A stretch of 64,000 bases of DNA, taken from assembly GCA_902776545.1 (NCBI GenBank), contig CACYQO010000007.1:24683-88682 (forward strand). Reading direction: 5' to 3'. The stretch's first letter is position 1. Every line of letters starts with the position of its first letter. Both the position numbers and the translations under genes were made by a program. Source of the DNA: an uncultured Prevotellaceae bacterium (GTDB taxonomy: Bacteria > Bacteroidota > Bacteroidia > Bacteroidales > Bacteroidaceae). The notes under the pieces were generated by a model. The model had not been told where the DNA came from. It saw only the letters and a list, made by a program, of their open reading frames with translations, and made no database searches. This document shows positions 53,956 through 61,409 of the stretch, piece by piece.

Positions 53956-54309
53956 ATGAATATCTTTGAATTACAGGATATCTTCACCAAGAAAATGTTG
54001 GATGACCATAGAAACGGAATGTTGGTGGATGGAATGTTGGAACCTTATTTCGCTTGGAAATCGGGTTCCAACCCATTACCAACCCTGAATGAGGCTATGG
54101 ATATAGTCAATGTGGCAGTGGGTATGTTGGATGAGTTCTATGACCGCTATCCTAATGCGGTGGGTGAACAGGGGAATAATGAGAATGACCCTTGGAATGA
54201 TTATGTTGGATATGGTAAGGACAAGTACATCGTATCTTACCTTGAAGCCATAGATGGTGAGGTTTCAAATTGGATAATCTCAGGCATACTACGCAATAAA
54301 AGTGAATAA
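53956..54309 (+). CDS. Small unknown protein of the element
   Basis: This 117-residue acidic protein (MNIFELQDIFTKKMLDDHRN, LNEAMDIVNVAVGMLDEFYD) is mostly helical and has no recognised family. It follows the tyrosine recombinase by 11 bases and is probably co-transcribed with it. Its acidic character and position resemble small partner or anti-restriction-type proteins, but no motif supports this. Confidence 0.55.
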   Translation: MNIFELQDIFTKKMLDDHRNGMLVDGMLEPYFAWKSGSNPLPTLNEAMDIVNVAVGMLDEFYDRYPNAVGEQGNNENDPWNDYVGYGKDKYIVSYLEAIDGEVSNWIISGILRNKSE

Positions 54310-54338
54310 TATACGTTATTGTAAAAAATAGAAAAAAA

Positions 54339-54638
54339 ATGAGCAGTCTATTCCCTGATGATGGATGCGTAGACATCCAAGACCTATATAAGTGGCAGCA
54401 GGAGATTATGGATGTACTCCAAGAGTACGCAGATAACCCCTCTGACTTTGACGGGTATGTCTTTGCCATTTACCCATCTTTGAAAGTGGCAATAGAACGT
54501 GCAGAGGATGTTACAGATGCAGAGATTGAGACCTTCAATCTCGCTGACTTTGTTTGCAAGAATGAGAAAGGAGAGATAGAGGTAGACTTCGACAAGGTGG
54601 ATGAAATATCCAATCAATTTATGTTTGTAGCAAGATAG
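54339..54638 (+). CDS. Small unknown protein of the element
   Basis: This 99-residue, strongly acidic protein (MSSLFPDDGCVDIQDLYKWQ, AIERAEDVTDAEIETFNLAD) is helical and soluble. It lies 29 bases after the previous gene and 4 bases before the next. The charge pattern recalls DNA-mimic anti-restriction proteins; there is no sequence motif to confirm that. Confidence 0.55.
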   Translation: MSSLFPDDGCVDIQDLYKWQQEIMDVLQEYADNPSDFDGYVFAIYPSLKVAIERAEDVTDAEIETFNLADFVCKNEKGEIEVDFDKVDEISNQFMFVAR

Positions 54639-54642
54639 AGCA

Positions 54643-54918
54643 ATGGAACAGAAAGAATACTTTGAGTGTTGGGTGGCATACCGTAACAATACAGATGCTA
54701 AGGAGAATTGGGTGGAACAGTTCAACACCCGTAAACAGGCGACATCGTACATCAACGAACACTTTTCCAATGGAAAGGTGATGTGCTGTCTGTCTGTTGA
54801 TGCCAACCTTTCAGGCAATGAATATGGGTATGGTGAGAACAAATCCGAGGCATTAAAGAACTTGAAAGAACAACTAAAAAACTATGGTTATACACCGTAT
54901 AACCCATATACTGATTAA
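54643..54918 (+). CDS. Small unknown protein of the element
   Basis: This 91-residue protein (FECWVAYRNNTDAKENWVEQ, RKQATSYINEHFSNGKVMCC, LKNLKEQLKNYGYTPYNPYT) has alternating strands and helices. It lies 26 bases before the cytosine methyltransferase gene on the same strand and is probably in the same transcript. Could be a controller or accessory protein; no helix-turn-helix motif is obvious. Confidence 0.55.
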   Translation: MEQKEYFECWVAYRNNTDAKENWVEQFNTRKQATSYINEHFSNGKVMCCLSVDANLSGNEYGYGENKSEALKNLKEQLKNYGYTPYNPYTD

Positions 54919-54944
54919 ACTACAAGAAAAGACAGCACAAATAG

Positions 54945-56213
54945 ATGAAAGACCTTAAAGTCATAGAATTATTTGCAGGTGTGGGCGGTTTTAGAATTGG
55001 CTTGGATAGAGTTAATGATGAAATCGGAAAAGAGTTCTTTAAAACTATATGGAGCAATCAGTTTGAACCTGCAACGAAGATACAACACGCATCAAGAACA
55101 TACGTTGCCCGATTTGGTGCAGAAGGACACGTAAATAAAGATATCGCCTTGGTTCCTGCCTCAGAAATCCCCGAACACGATATGTTGGTAGGTGGTTTCC
55201 CCTGTCAGGATTATAGCGTTGCAAGGACTCTTAGTCAAGCAGCAGGTATAGAAGGTAAGAAAGGTGTGTTATGGTGGGAGATATACCGCATCTTGCACGA
55301 TAAAGAAAAGAAAAGTGCAAAGTATCTTTTCCTTGAAAATGTAGATAGATTAGTCCAATCTCCTGCAAAGCAAAGAGGGCGTGATTTTGCCCTAATGCTT
55401 CAATCCCTTTCTGATTTGGGCTATTATGTGGAATGGAGAATTGTAAATGCAGCCGAATACGGTATGCCTCAGAGGAGAAGACGTACATACATTTTGGCTT
55501 ATAGAAAGGACACTAAGATTGCTAAAAGCATTAAAGACCCAACAGAATGGCTGTTTACGCAGGGTGTGTTTGCTAACGCTTTTCCCATTAAGGACTATAC
55601 TCTTGAATACCCCCTTCACCCCAATTCATTAAAATCATCCCCTGAGAGTGATTTAGCAGACCTCAGCAATGAGTTTAACAAATCCAACAAGATAAAACCA
55701 TTTGAGAACGCAGGTGTAATGATTGATGGTGAGTATTGGACTTTCAAGACAGAGCCAAACTATCACGGTGATTACACTACGCTTGGTGATATTATTGTCA
55801 AGGGTAATGATAGAAAATACATTACCGAAGACTTCTACGTGTCAGACAAAGACCTTCCTCAATGGCAGTATCTCAAAGGTGCAAAACACGAAGAGAGAAA
55901 GGGAAAAGATGGGTTTACATTCTTCTACAATGAAGGTGGAATGGCTTTTCCTGACAGTTTAGATAAACCATCAAGAACTATTATCACGTCAGAGGGAGGT
56001 AAGACCCCATCAAGATTCAAACACGTTATCTTAGACCCCGTAACAAAAAGGTATCGTAGATTAGTTCCTATCGAATTGGAACGACTTGATATGTTCCCCG
56101 ACAATCACACAATAGGTGAGAATGACACAAAACGAGCCTTTTTTATGGGTAATGCCCTTGTATGTGGCATTATCACCAAGGTTGGAGAAGAGTTGTACAA
56201 CAGGATAAAATAA
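54945..56213 (+). CDS. DNA (cytosine-5) methyltransferase
   Basis: The 422-residue enzyme has the ordered C5-methylase motifs: I (VIELFAGVGGFRIGL, about 6-20), IV (VGGFPCQDYSVA, catalytic Cys about 88), VI (FLENVDRL), VIII (GMPQRRRRTYILA) and the final IX-X region (SRTIITSEGG, IELERLDMFPDNHT, FFMGNALVCGII). The target-recognition region (about 195-330) is of medium length. The recognition sequence cannot be read from the protein. It may protect the element or be half of a type II restriction system with the next gene, 8 bases downstream. Confidence 0.93.
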   Translation: MKDLKVIELFAGVGGFRIGLDRVNDEIGKEFFKTIWSNQFEPATKIQHASRTYVARFGAEGHVNKDIALVPASEIPEHDMLVGGFPCQDYSVARTLSQAAGIEGKKGVLWWEIYRILHDKEKKSAKYLFLENVDRLVQSPAKQRGRDFALMLQSLSDLGYYVEWRIVNAAEYGMPQRRRRTYILAYRKDTKIAKSIKDPTEWLFTQGVFANAFPIKDYTLEYPLHPNSLKSSPESDLADLSNEFNKSNKIKPFENAGVMIDGEYWTFKTEPNYHGDYTTLGDIIVKGNDRKYITEDFYVSDKDLPQWQYLKGAKHEERKGKDGFTFFYNEGGMAFPDSLDKPSRTIITSEGGKTPSRFKHVILDPVTKRYRRLVPIELERLDMFPDNHTIGENDTKRAFFMGNALVCGIITKVGEELYNRIK

Positions 56214-56221
56214 AAGCATCT

Positions 56222-56989
56222 ATGAAACCCATTACGGAATACGACTCATTGCATATTGGGATGTCACAAAGAGACTTGAAGAATCAATGTGCAATAAAAA
56301 AAGACAACCTGATTCAGACAGCGATAAGTTGGAACGGATGTAATCAGAGAGGGCAGTTTGAATATCATTGGATATGGGAATCTCCTGATGGAAGATACCA
56401 AGTAGGAGTGGGTAAATATGGAAAGGAATACTATGCCGATACCATCAAACATAAGGACGGACACAGGGGCAATAATCCCAATGATATGAACCCAAGTATA
56501 AAGAAAGATGGGGTTTTGTTGGATTTTGACAGTAGTTTCGGGCATATTTTTAAGTTCCTTGAAGATATGTATGCTGTATCGCCACAGGCATCCGAACTTA
56601 TGGGGTACTTAATGGTTCGTAATGGTTATTTGTGCGACCATCAAATTATTGATGGGGAGTACAAATATGTACCCCCACAAGATGTTATCCAAGATATACT
56701 TGAAGTGATGCCTGAATATGATGGCATTTCATCCGAGGCGTATCTTCACTATATTGATACTATTGCTTGGAATGAGGATGTAAAATATCACACATTGGGT
56801 TATGATGTTTTGAAGTCAGGGTACGGTAGATTAAACAATGTCCTAACGTATGCACACTTCATAGCCGTTTTATTGCGTAGAAGTTCCCTCTATAAGATTT
56901 GTAGTAATTTTGCAAGAATCCCTGTGGGTGTATCTCCATTATTGAGGGCAGAAATCAATGATGTATATCCCGTGTTGGATATTAGATAA
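56222..56989 (+). CDS. Unknown protein paired with the methyltransferase, candidate restriction endonuclease
   Basis: This 255-residue protein starts at ATG 56222, 8 bases after the methylase stop. It has a beta-rich first half (RGQFEYHWIWESPDGRYQVG, VLLDFDSSFGHIFKFLEDMY) and a helical second half. I do not recognise a PD-(D/E)XK, HNH or GIY-YIG motif. Position alone suggests a type II endonuclease partner; it could equally be an unrelated cargo gene. It is the last gene before the right junction. Confidence 0.55.
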   Translation: MKPITEYDSLHIGMSQRDLKNQCAIKKDNLIQTAISWNGCNQRGQFEYHWIWESPDGRYQVGVGKYGKEYYADTIKHKDGHRGNNPNDMNPSIKKDGVLLDFDSSFGHIFKFLEDMYAVSPQASELMGYLMVRNGYLCDHQIIDGEYKYVPPQDVIQDILEVMPEYDGISSEAYLHYIDTIAWNEDVKYHTLGYDVLKSGYGRLNNVLTYAHFIAVLLRRSSLYKICSNFARIPVGVSPLLRAEINDVYPVLDIR

Positions 56990-57097
56990 ATGTTATTACT
57001 AATACGAACGATTAAACTATTATATGTCAGGAAGTTGCGGTGAAATGATGAAAAGTATATCAACAAGATATCTGCCCCTCTTTTTCCATCTTTGGAA

Positions 57098-57100
57098 TGA
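57098..57100. other. Right attachment junction of the integrative element
   Basis: Element sequence TTTGGAA meets TGA, then chromosomal CATCCACATCGAGG. The shared TGA matches the left junction at 38020-38022. Confidence 0.8.
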
Positions 57101-57485
57101 CATCCACATCGAGGTGACACCCGTTCCTGTCAGTCAGCTGAATAAAGAAGAGAAAGCCGAGAGCAGCACCACCATCCGAGAGCGTGTCGTCGCCGCCCGT
57201 GCCATCCAGACCGAACGCTTCAAGAATACCCCCGGGGTCCACTGCAACGCTCAAATGGGCAGCAAACTCACCCGTCAATACTGCGTCCTCACCGACGAGT
57301 GCCGCAATATCATGGAGATGGCAATGAACCGCCTCGGCCTCAGCGCCCGCGCCTACGATAGAATATTAAGGGTGTCCCGCACCATCGCTGACCTCGAAGC
57401 AGCATCCGACATCAATCCCGACCACCTCCGCGAAGCCATCACTTACCGCTCTCTCGACCGAGATAATTGGGGTAGTAATTTCTAG
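57099..57485 (+). pseudogene. yifB: YifB/ComM, 3' fragment
   Basis: The fragment continues the interrupted gene in frame from codon 387: DIHIEVTPVPVSQL, RERVVAARAIQTERF, CNAQMGSKLTRQYC and RAYDRILRVSRTIADLE, the C-terminal Mg-chelatase-type domain of YifB/ComM. An apparent start at 57024 (MSGSCGEMM) lies inside the element and reads through the junction; it is probably accidental, though a fusion product could be made. Third-position G+C is high, unlike the element. Confidence 0.93.
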
Positions 57486-57488
57486 GTT

Positions 57489-60400
57489 TTATTGCTTTAT
57501 GATGCGATAGGTCACGGTGCCTTGGGGAGTGATGAGGCGGAGGAGATAGGTGCCGGAAGCGAATCGACTAAGGTCGATTGTGAATGCCATGGTGCCTGAC
57601 AGCGTTGATGCGCCAGAGTGGACAAGACGGCCAGAGAGGTCGTAGAGTTCCACGATGGCATCGTCGGGGAGGCAGGAGAGGGTGATATGGTCAGTAGCAG
57701 GGTTGGGGTAAATCAATAATTGATTATTGATACTTGAAAAATCGTCGATGCCCTCGGTGTCGAAGGTAATGATGAGGGTGACGGTGCTGTCGCAGCCTTC
57801 CCTGTTGGTGAAGGTCTGCTGGTAGGTGCCTGAAGCCTCATACACCGTTCCGTTCCACTCGTAGCTGTCTTCCTGGGTGTTGACAACAACGGTGTCTTCT
57901 GAGGAGTGATGGATGGTGATGGTGAGTCCCACGATGCTGTCGCAGCCATAGACTGTCTGCAAGGTCTGGACGGCAACGGTCGTGGAGGTGTACTCCACGC
58001 CCTCCCAGAGGTAGCTGTCGCAAGCCACAATCCGGTCAGTGACGGTATAGGAGGGATGAGGGGTATAGTCGATGATGGTTACTGCGTCATTGCCTGATTG
58101 CGTTATTGCAGTAGGGATGAGAGTGGTGTCATCGGTGCAGGTATCCTGATGGACAAAGGTGACGTTGAGTGTCTGATGGGGGAGCGTCACGTTGTCAATC
58201 CAAGCGCAGTCGCTGCCGTTGCTGACACTATAGTCTTTCGAATAGCGGAAGGTGAGGGTATGGGCGCCGGCGGTGAGGGGCACGGCAACGCGTGTCCAGT
58301 CGACATCGCCTGAGGCAACAACCTGCTCATTGCCGTCGACGAGAAAGAAGAATTTGTCGTAGTTGCCTTCCGAGGAGACGCGATAGAAGAAACTCACGCT
58401 GTCGGCATCGGCAATAGTGACATTGAGGTTCATGTCCGACTGCTGGTTGTGGTTCAAATTCTGTGCCGAACGCAGGCAGTAGGAGCCTTCATAAGGCTGA
58501 CTATTGGTGAAGACCCAGGGGTTGGTTGTGGGAGGGTTCCAACCACTGAGGTGGGTGGTACCACCCTCGAAAGTCTCACAAAAAAGCTGTCCGATGAAAG
58601 CCTCCGTTTGGAAATCGAAGACTGAGAAATGGGCGGAGAGAGGCACGCTTATGCCCTGCGGTAACTGGGAGTCGGCCTGCAAAGTGAGCGCGAAAGACTG
58701 AGTGGACGAAGGACTAAGCGACTGGGTTGTGGAGCCTTCGACTCCAAGAGCGAGGAGAGATGTCGGGGAGGAGAAGGTGAGGGTGCCGGGACGTGTGGCG
58801 GCGTGACCGCTGTTGCTGAGTACGGCTGTCACCGTGGTGGAAGAGCCGGGCATCAGGCTCAGGGATTCGGGAGTGAATGTCAGCGTGAGCACCGGCGCAT
58901 AGAGCCAGCGGCGGATGGTGCTTGCGGCAGCCATAGCGCCACCTGGCCAGGTGGCGCTGGTGGCCAAATCGACAAAGGTGTTGTCGGGGGCGTTTCCTGC
59001 TACATAGGCACTGACGGCCGCCGTGAGGTCGACAGAGGCACCGGCAGCCAGGCTGTCGAGAGAGATTGAGAATTGAGAATTAAGCGTTGCAAATTGGGTG
59101 TCGACGAAAGAGAGGTTCGGAGTGCTGCTCTCCAGCTGGATGGTGATATTGCGAGCCATCGTGTTGCCGATGTTCTCCACATGCAGCGTCAAAGCCACAG
59201 TGTCGCCGGCATTGAGGGGGTCCGAGGTAATGTCGGTGACCATGGGGAAAGCTCCGGCAGGCTGAATGACGCTGAGGGTGCGGAAAGCGGTGCGATACTG
59301 CTGGGCCGAGGCGGCCAGCAGGTAACTGCCCACCTGCAAGGTGGCGGGCAACGACAAAGTGGCGTTGCCACTGGCATCGGCATAGGCCGCCGCTATCAAA
59401 GAGCCACTGACAGTGTCGACAAGAGCGACATAAGCGTGAGGCACCGCCGACACCGACAACGTTCCAGTTCCGTAACTGACTATCGAGCTCACGCTGACCG
59501 GCATCACGCTGGCCTGTGTCATATAGGGCATCACCGACGGGTCACCCATCAGGTGGTAGATTTCCCAGTAGTACCATTTCATGCCCGAACTGGAGGAGGA
59601 ACTTTCCACCGCCATATCACCCTGCATCACCATGGAGCCTTGCGTGGTGCACCATTGGGAGTAGTTCTCGCCGTGGGTGTGGAAGGTGCGGTCGTAAACG
59701 CCGAGGTTGCTGGCATTATAGGCCATGGACATGGAGGCCGAGATGGAACTGCGGACACCCACGGCCCAATAGACATCCTGACCCCAGTAGGTGCTGTTGC
59801 TGCCGCCGATGTAGCCCACAGCACCGGCATATTCGTTCTTGCGGAGGAGGGCCTCGCCGAAGCAAGTGCCTGTCTCGAACTTATTGGTGAGACAGCAGTT
59901 GCCTATCATCAGGCCGAACTTCTGGTTGTTGGTCATCTGGTTGACGTGGGTGTTGCTGAAGGAAGGGGTGCCCCATCCCGTGGAGCCGCCGTGTGCGGAA
60001 TAGTTGATGAAGCCCGCGCCCTGGTTATAGTAGTTGCGGATGTTGGCAGCGTTGGAGGAGGCGCTGCTGCCGATGGTAACGTTGGTGGTGCAGGCAGGGA
60101 TGATGGTGACATCGTTTTTGAAGTACATCACTTGGCTCCATCCGTGGGTGCCGTTGACATAGTTGGTGACGGCATAGTCCATGGTGGGGTCGGCGTGGGT
60201 GTAGCCGTAGTCGCCGCTGCTGCCGCCATCGACGCCGGCCACCATGACGGCGCGGTCGAGGAACGACGGGTCGGCAAAGGTGTACTGCTCATACATGAGG
60301 GTTTTCTGCACCTGTGGCGTCAGCTGTGCCACCGTCTGCGCCGAGAAGCGGCCGTAGTGGCAGTCGGGCAGGTGGTCGCCGGTGGTCCAAGTCATGTAGT

Positions 60401-61379
60401 AGAGGTCGGTGACGTGATCGGAGGCGGGCGAGTCGTTGTGTGCATTGAAGGGGGGGAGCTGAGCCACATCGCCCACCAGCAGCACGTATGTCGGCGCCGG
60501 ATTGGCCAAAGTGGCATTCGTGTACTGGCTTTTGATGTAAGCCGCGATGGAGGTGGTGTCGCTGCCCACGCCGGGGTCATTGGTATAGACGATGTCGGAG
60601 AGGAATCCTTTGCGACGCTTCCACTGGACGAAATCGTCCATATAGCCGCGGAACATGCTGTTGGCCACAATGAGGTAGCGCACGGGGGCGGTGGTGCGGA
60701 CGGCTTTGGGATAGAGGTTGTTGAGGGGGTTGGCACCGCTGTTGAAGGCGGGGGAGTAGTAGCGGTTGAAGAGTTCCATGCTGGCCTCTTCGTCGCCACC
60801 GAGGTAGTTGACGGTAATGGTGGCCTTGCGGCAGACGATGACCTCGCCGGTGACGGGGTTGTAGCGCACGGGCGAGAACTGGAGGCGTGCCAGACGGCGG
60901 TCGCGGGCGATGCCCACAGCCTCCACCAAGGCCTTAGGCTGGCCGACAAAGGCGTTCCACGAATAAACCTCTTGGCTGATAACCAGTTTCTGAGCCGTGG
61001 TGTCGCTCTTGCTACGCGGCACCTGAACCGGCACCAGCCGGTGAGGCAGCGGCTTGAGCGTGTCGTACACAGCATCAGTCACCGTCACTTCGAACTCAGC
61101 TCCCAGAGGCACCTCTATCAACCGTGAGAACGTGGGCAGCGACGGTGAGCCATAGTTGGCCAAAGACTGCTGATAGCCCTCGATGGCGAGGGTGCTGAAA
61201 GTCTCGCCGCAGAGCGTGGTCTCTCCTACTCTCACATCACCCACGCTGAACTCCACCTGCAGGTGCTGCCAATCGTCGGCAACCACACGCTGAGCGTGAG
61301 AAATTGAAAATTGAAAATTGAAAATTATGCTGACGCAAATAATTTTGCGCAAACAATTGACAACTGACAACTTTTTCAT
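57489..61379 (-). CDS. Gingipain-like C25 cysteine protease with T9SS sorting domain
   Basis: The 1296-residue secreted protein has a signal peptide ending near SHAQ (residue 30) and a propeptide-like region to about 230. The C25 peptidase domain has catalytic His463 (INYSAHGGSTGWG) and Cys496 (LMIGNCCLTNKFETGTCFGE), with the same 33-residue spacing and GNCC motif as gingipain R. Ig-like and adhesin-type domains follow (including a jelly-roll-like FCETFEGG...GW region near 930). The end is a T9SS type A domain (IYPNPATDHITLSC, LVHSGASTLSG, SGTYLLRL). The signal peptide contains a word-repeat insertion encoding NFQFSIS. Cleavage specificity is unknown. Confidence 0.92.
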   Translation of the reverse strand: MKKLSVVNCLRKIICVSIIFNFQFSISHAQRVVADDWQHLQVEFSVGDVRVGETTLCGETFSTLAIEGYQQSLANYGSPSLPTFSRLIEVPLGAEFEVTVTDAVYDTLKPLPHRLVPVQVPRSKSDTTAQKLVISQEVYSWNAFVGQPKALVEAVGIARDRRLARLQFSPVRYNPVTGEVIVCRKATITVNYLGGDEEASMELFNRYYSPAFNSGANPLNNLYPKAVRTTAPVRYLIVANSMFRGYMDDFVQWKRRKGFLSDIVYTNDPGVGSDTTSIAAYIKSQYTNATLANPAPTYVLLVGDVAQLPPFNAHNDSPASDHVTDLYYMTWTTGDHLPDCHYGRFSAQTVAQLTPQVQKTLMYEQYTFADPSFLDRAVMVAGVDGGSSGDYGYTHADPTMDYAVTNYVNGTHGWSQVMYFKNDVTIIPACTTNVTIGSSASSNAANIRNYYNQGAGFINYSAHGGSTGWGTPSFSNTHVNQMTNNQKFGLMIGNCCLTNKFETGTCFGEALLRKNEYAGAVGYIGGSNSTYWGQDVYWAVGVRSSISASMSMAYNASNLGVYDRTFHTHGENYSQWCTTQGSMVMQGDMAVESSSSSSGMKWYYWEIYHLMGDPSVMPYMTQASVMPVSVSSIVSYGTGTLSVSAVPHAYVALVDTVSGSLIAAAYADASGNATLSLPATLQVGSYLLAASAQQYRTAFRTLSVIQPAGAFPMVTDITSDPLNAGDTVALTLHVENIGNTMARNITIQLESSTPNLSFVDTQFATLNSQFSISLDSLAAGASVDLTAAVSAYVAGNAPDNTFVDLATSATWPGGAMAAASTIRRWLYAPVLTLTFTPESLSLMPGSSTTVTAVLSNSGHAATRPGTLTFSSPTSLLALGVEGSTTQSLSPSSTQSFALTLQADSQLPQGISVPLSAHFSVFDFQTEAFIGQLFCETFEGGTTHLSGWNPPTTNPWVFTNSQPYEGSYCLRSAQNLNHNQQSDMNLNVTIADADSVSFFYRVSSEGNYDKFFFLVDGNEQVVASGDVDWTRVAVPLTAGAHTLTFRYSKDYSVSNGSDCAWIDNVTLPHQTLNVTFVHQDTCTDDTTLIPTAITQSGNDAVTIIDYTPHPSYTVTDRIVACDSYLWEGVEYTSTTVAVQTLQTVYGCDSIVGLTITIHHSSEDTVVVNTQEDSYEWNGTVYEASGTYQQTFTNREGCDSTVTLIITFDTEGIDDFSSINNQLLIYPNPATDHITLSCLPDDAIVELYDLSGRLVHSGASTLSGTMAFTIDLSRFASGTYLLRLITPQGTVTYRIIKQ

Positions 61380-61409
61380 TCTTAACTCTGAATTCTGAAT
61401 TCTTAACTC

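Larger units (their letters stand above)
38021..57098. mobile_element. 19.08-kb integrative element inserted in yifB
   Basis: Removal of these bases joins ATT (38018-38020) to GAC (57099-57101) and restores an uninterrupted 514-codon yifB reading ...GPLMDRI-DIHIEVTPVP. The first gene is a large serine recombinase reading inward from the left end. Cargo includes lipoproteins, an XseA homologue, replication genes, a NADAR-ADP-ribosylglycohydrolase fusion, a tyrosine recombinase and a DNA methyltransferase. Its genes are distinctly more A+T-rich than yifB and the flanks. There is no relaxase, coupling protein, T4SS or capsid gene, so transfer would need a helper or may occur as a plasmid-like circle. 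Confidence 0.9.

Noticed and set aside
57024-57098. Possible independent start (MSGSCGEMM) for the yifB 3' fragment
   Set aside because: These codons come from the element side of the junction; the YifB homology starts exactly at 57099.
59073-61127. 684-codon plus-strand open frame opposite the C25 protease
   Set aside because: The minus-strand gene has clear catalytic motifs, a signal peptide and a T9SS domain. The plus-strand translation is Val/Gly/His-rich with no domain, as expected for the complement of a high-G+C gene.
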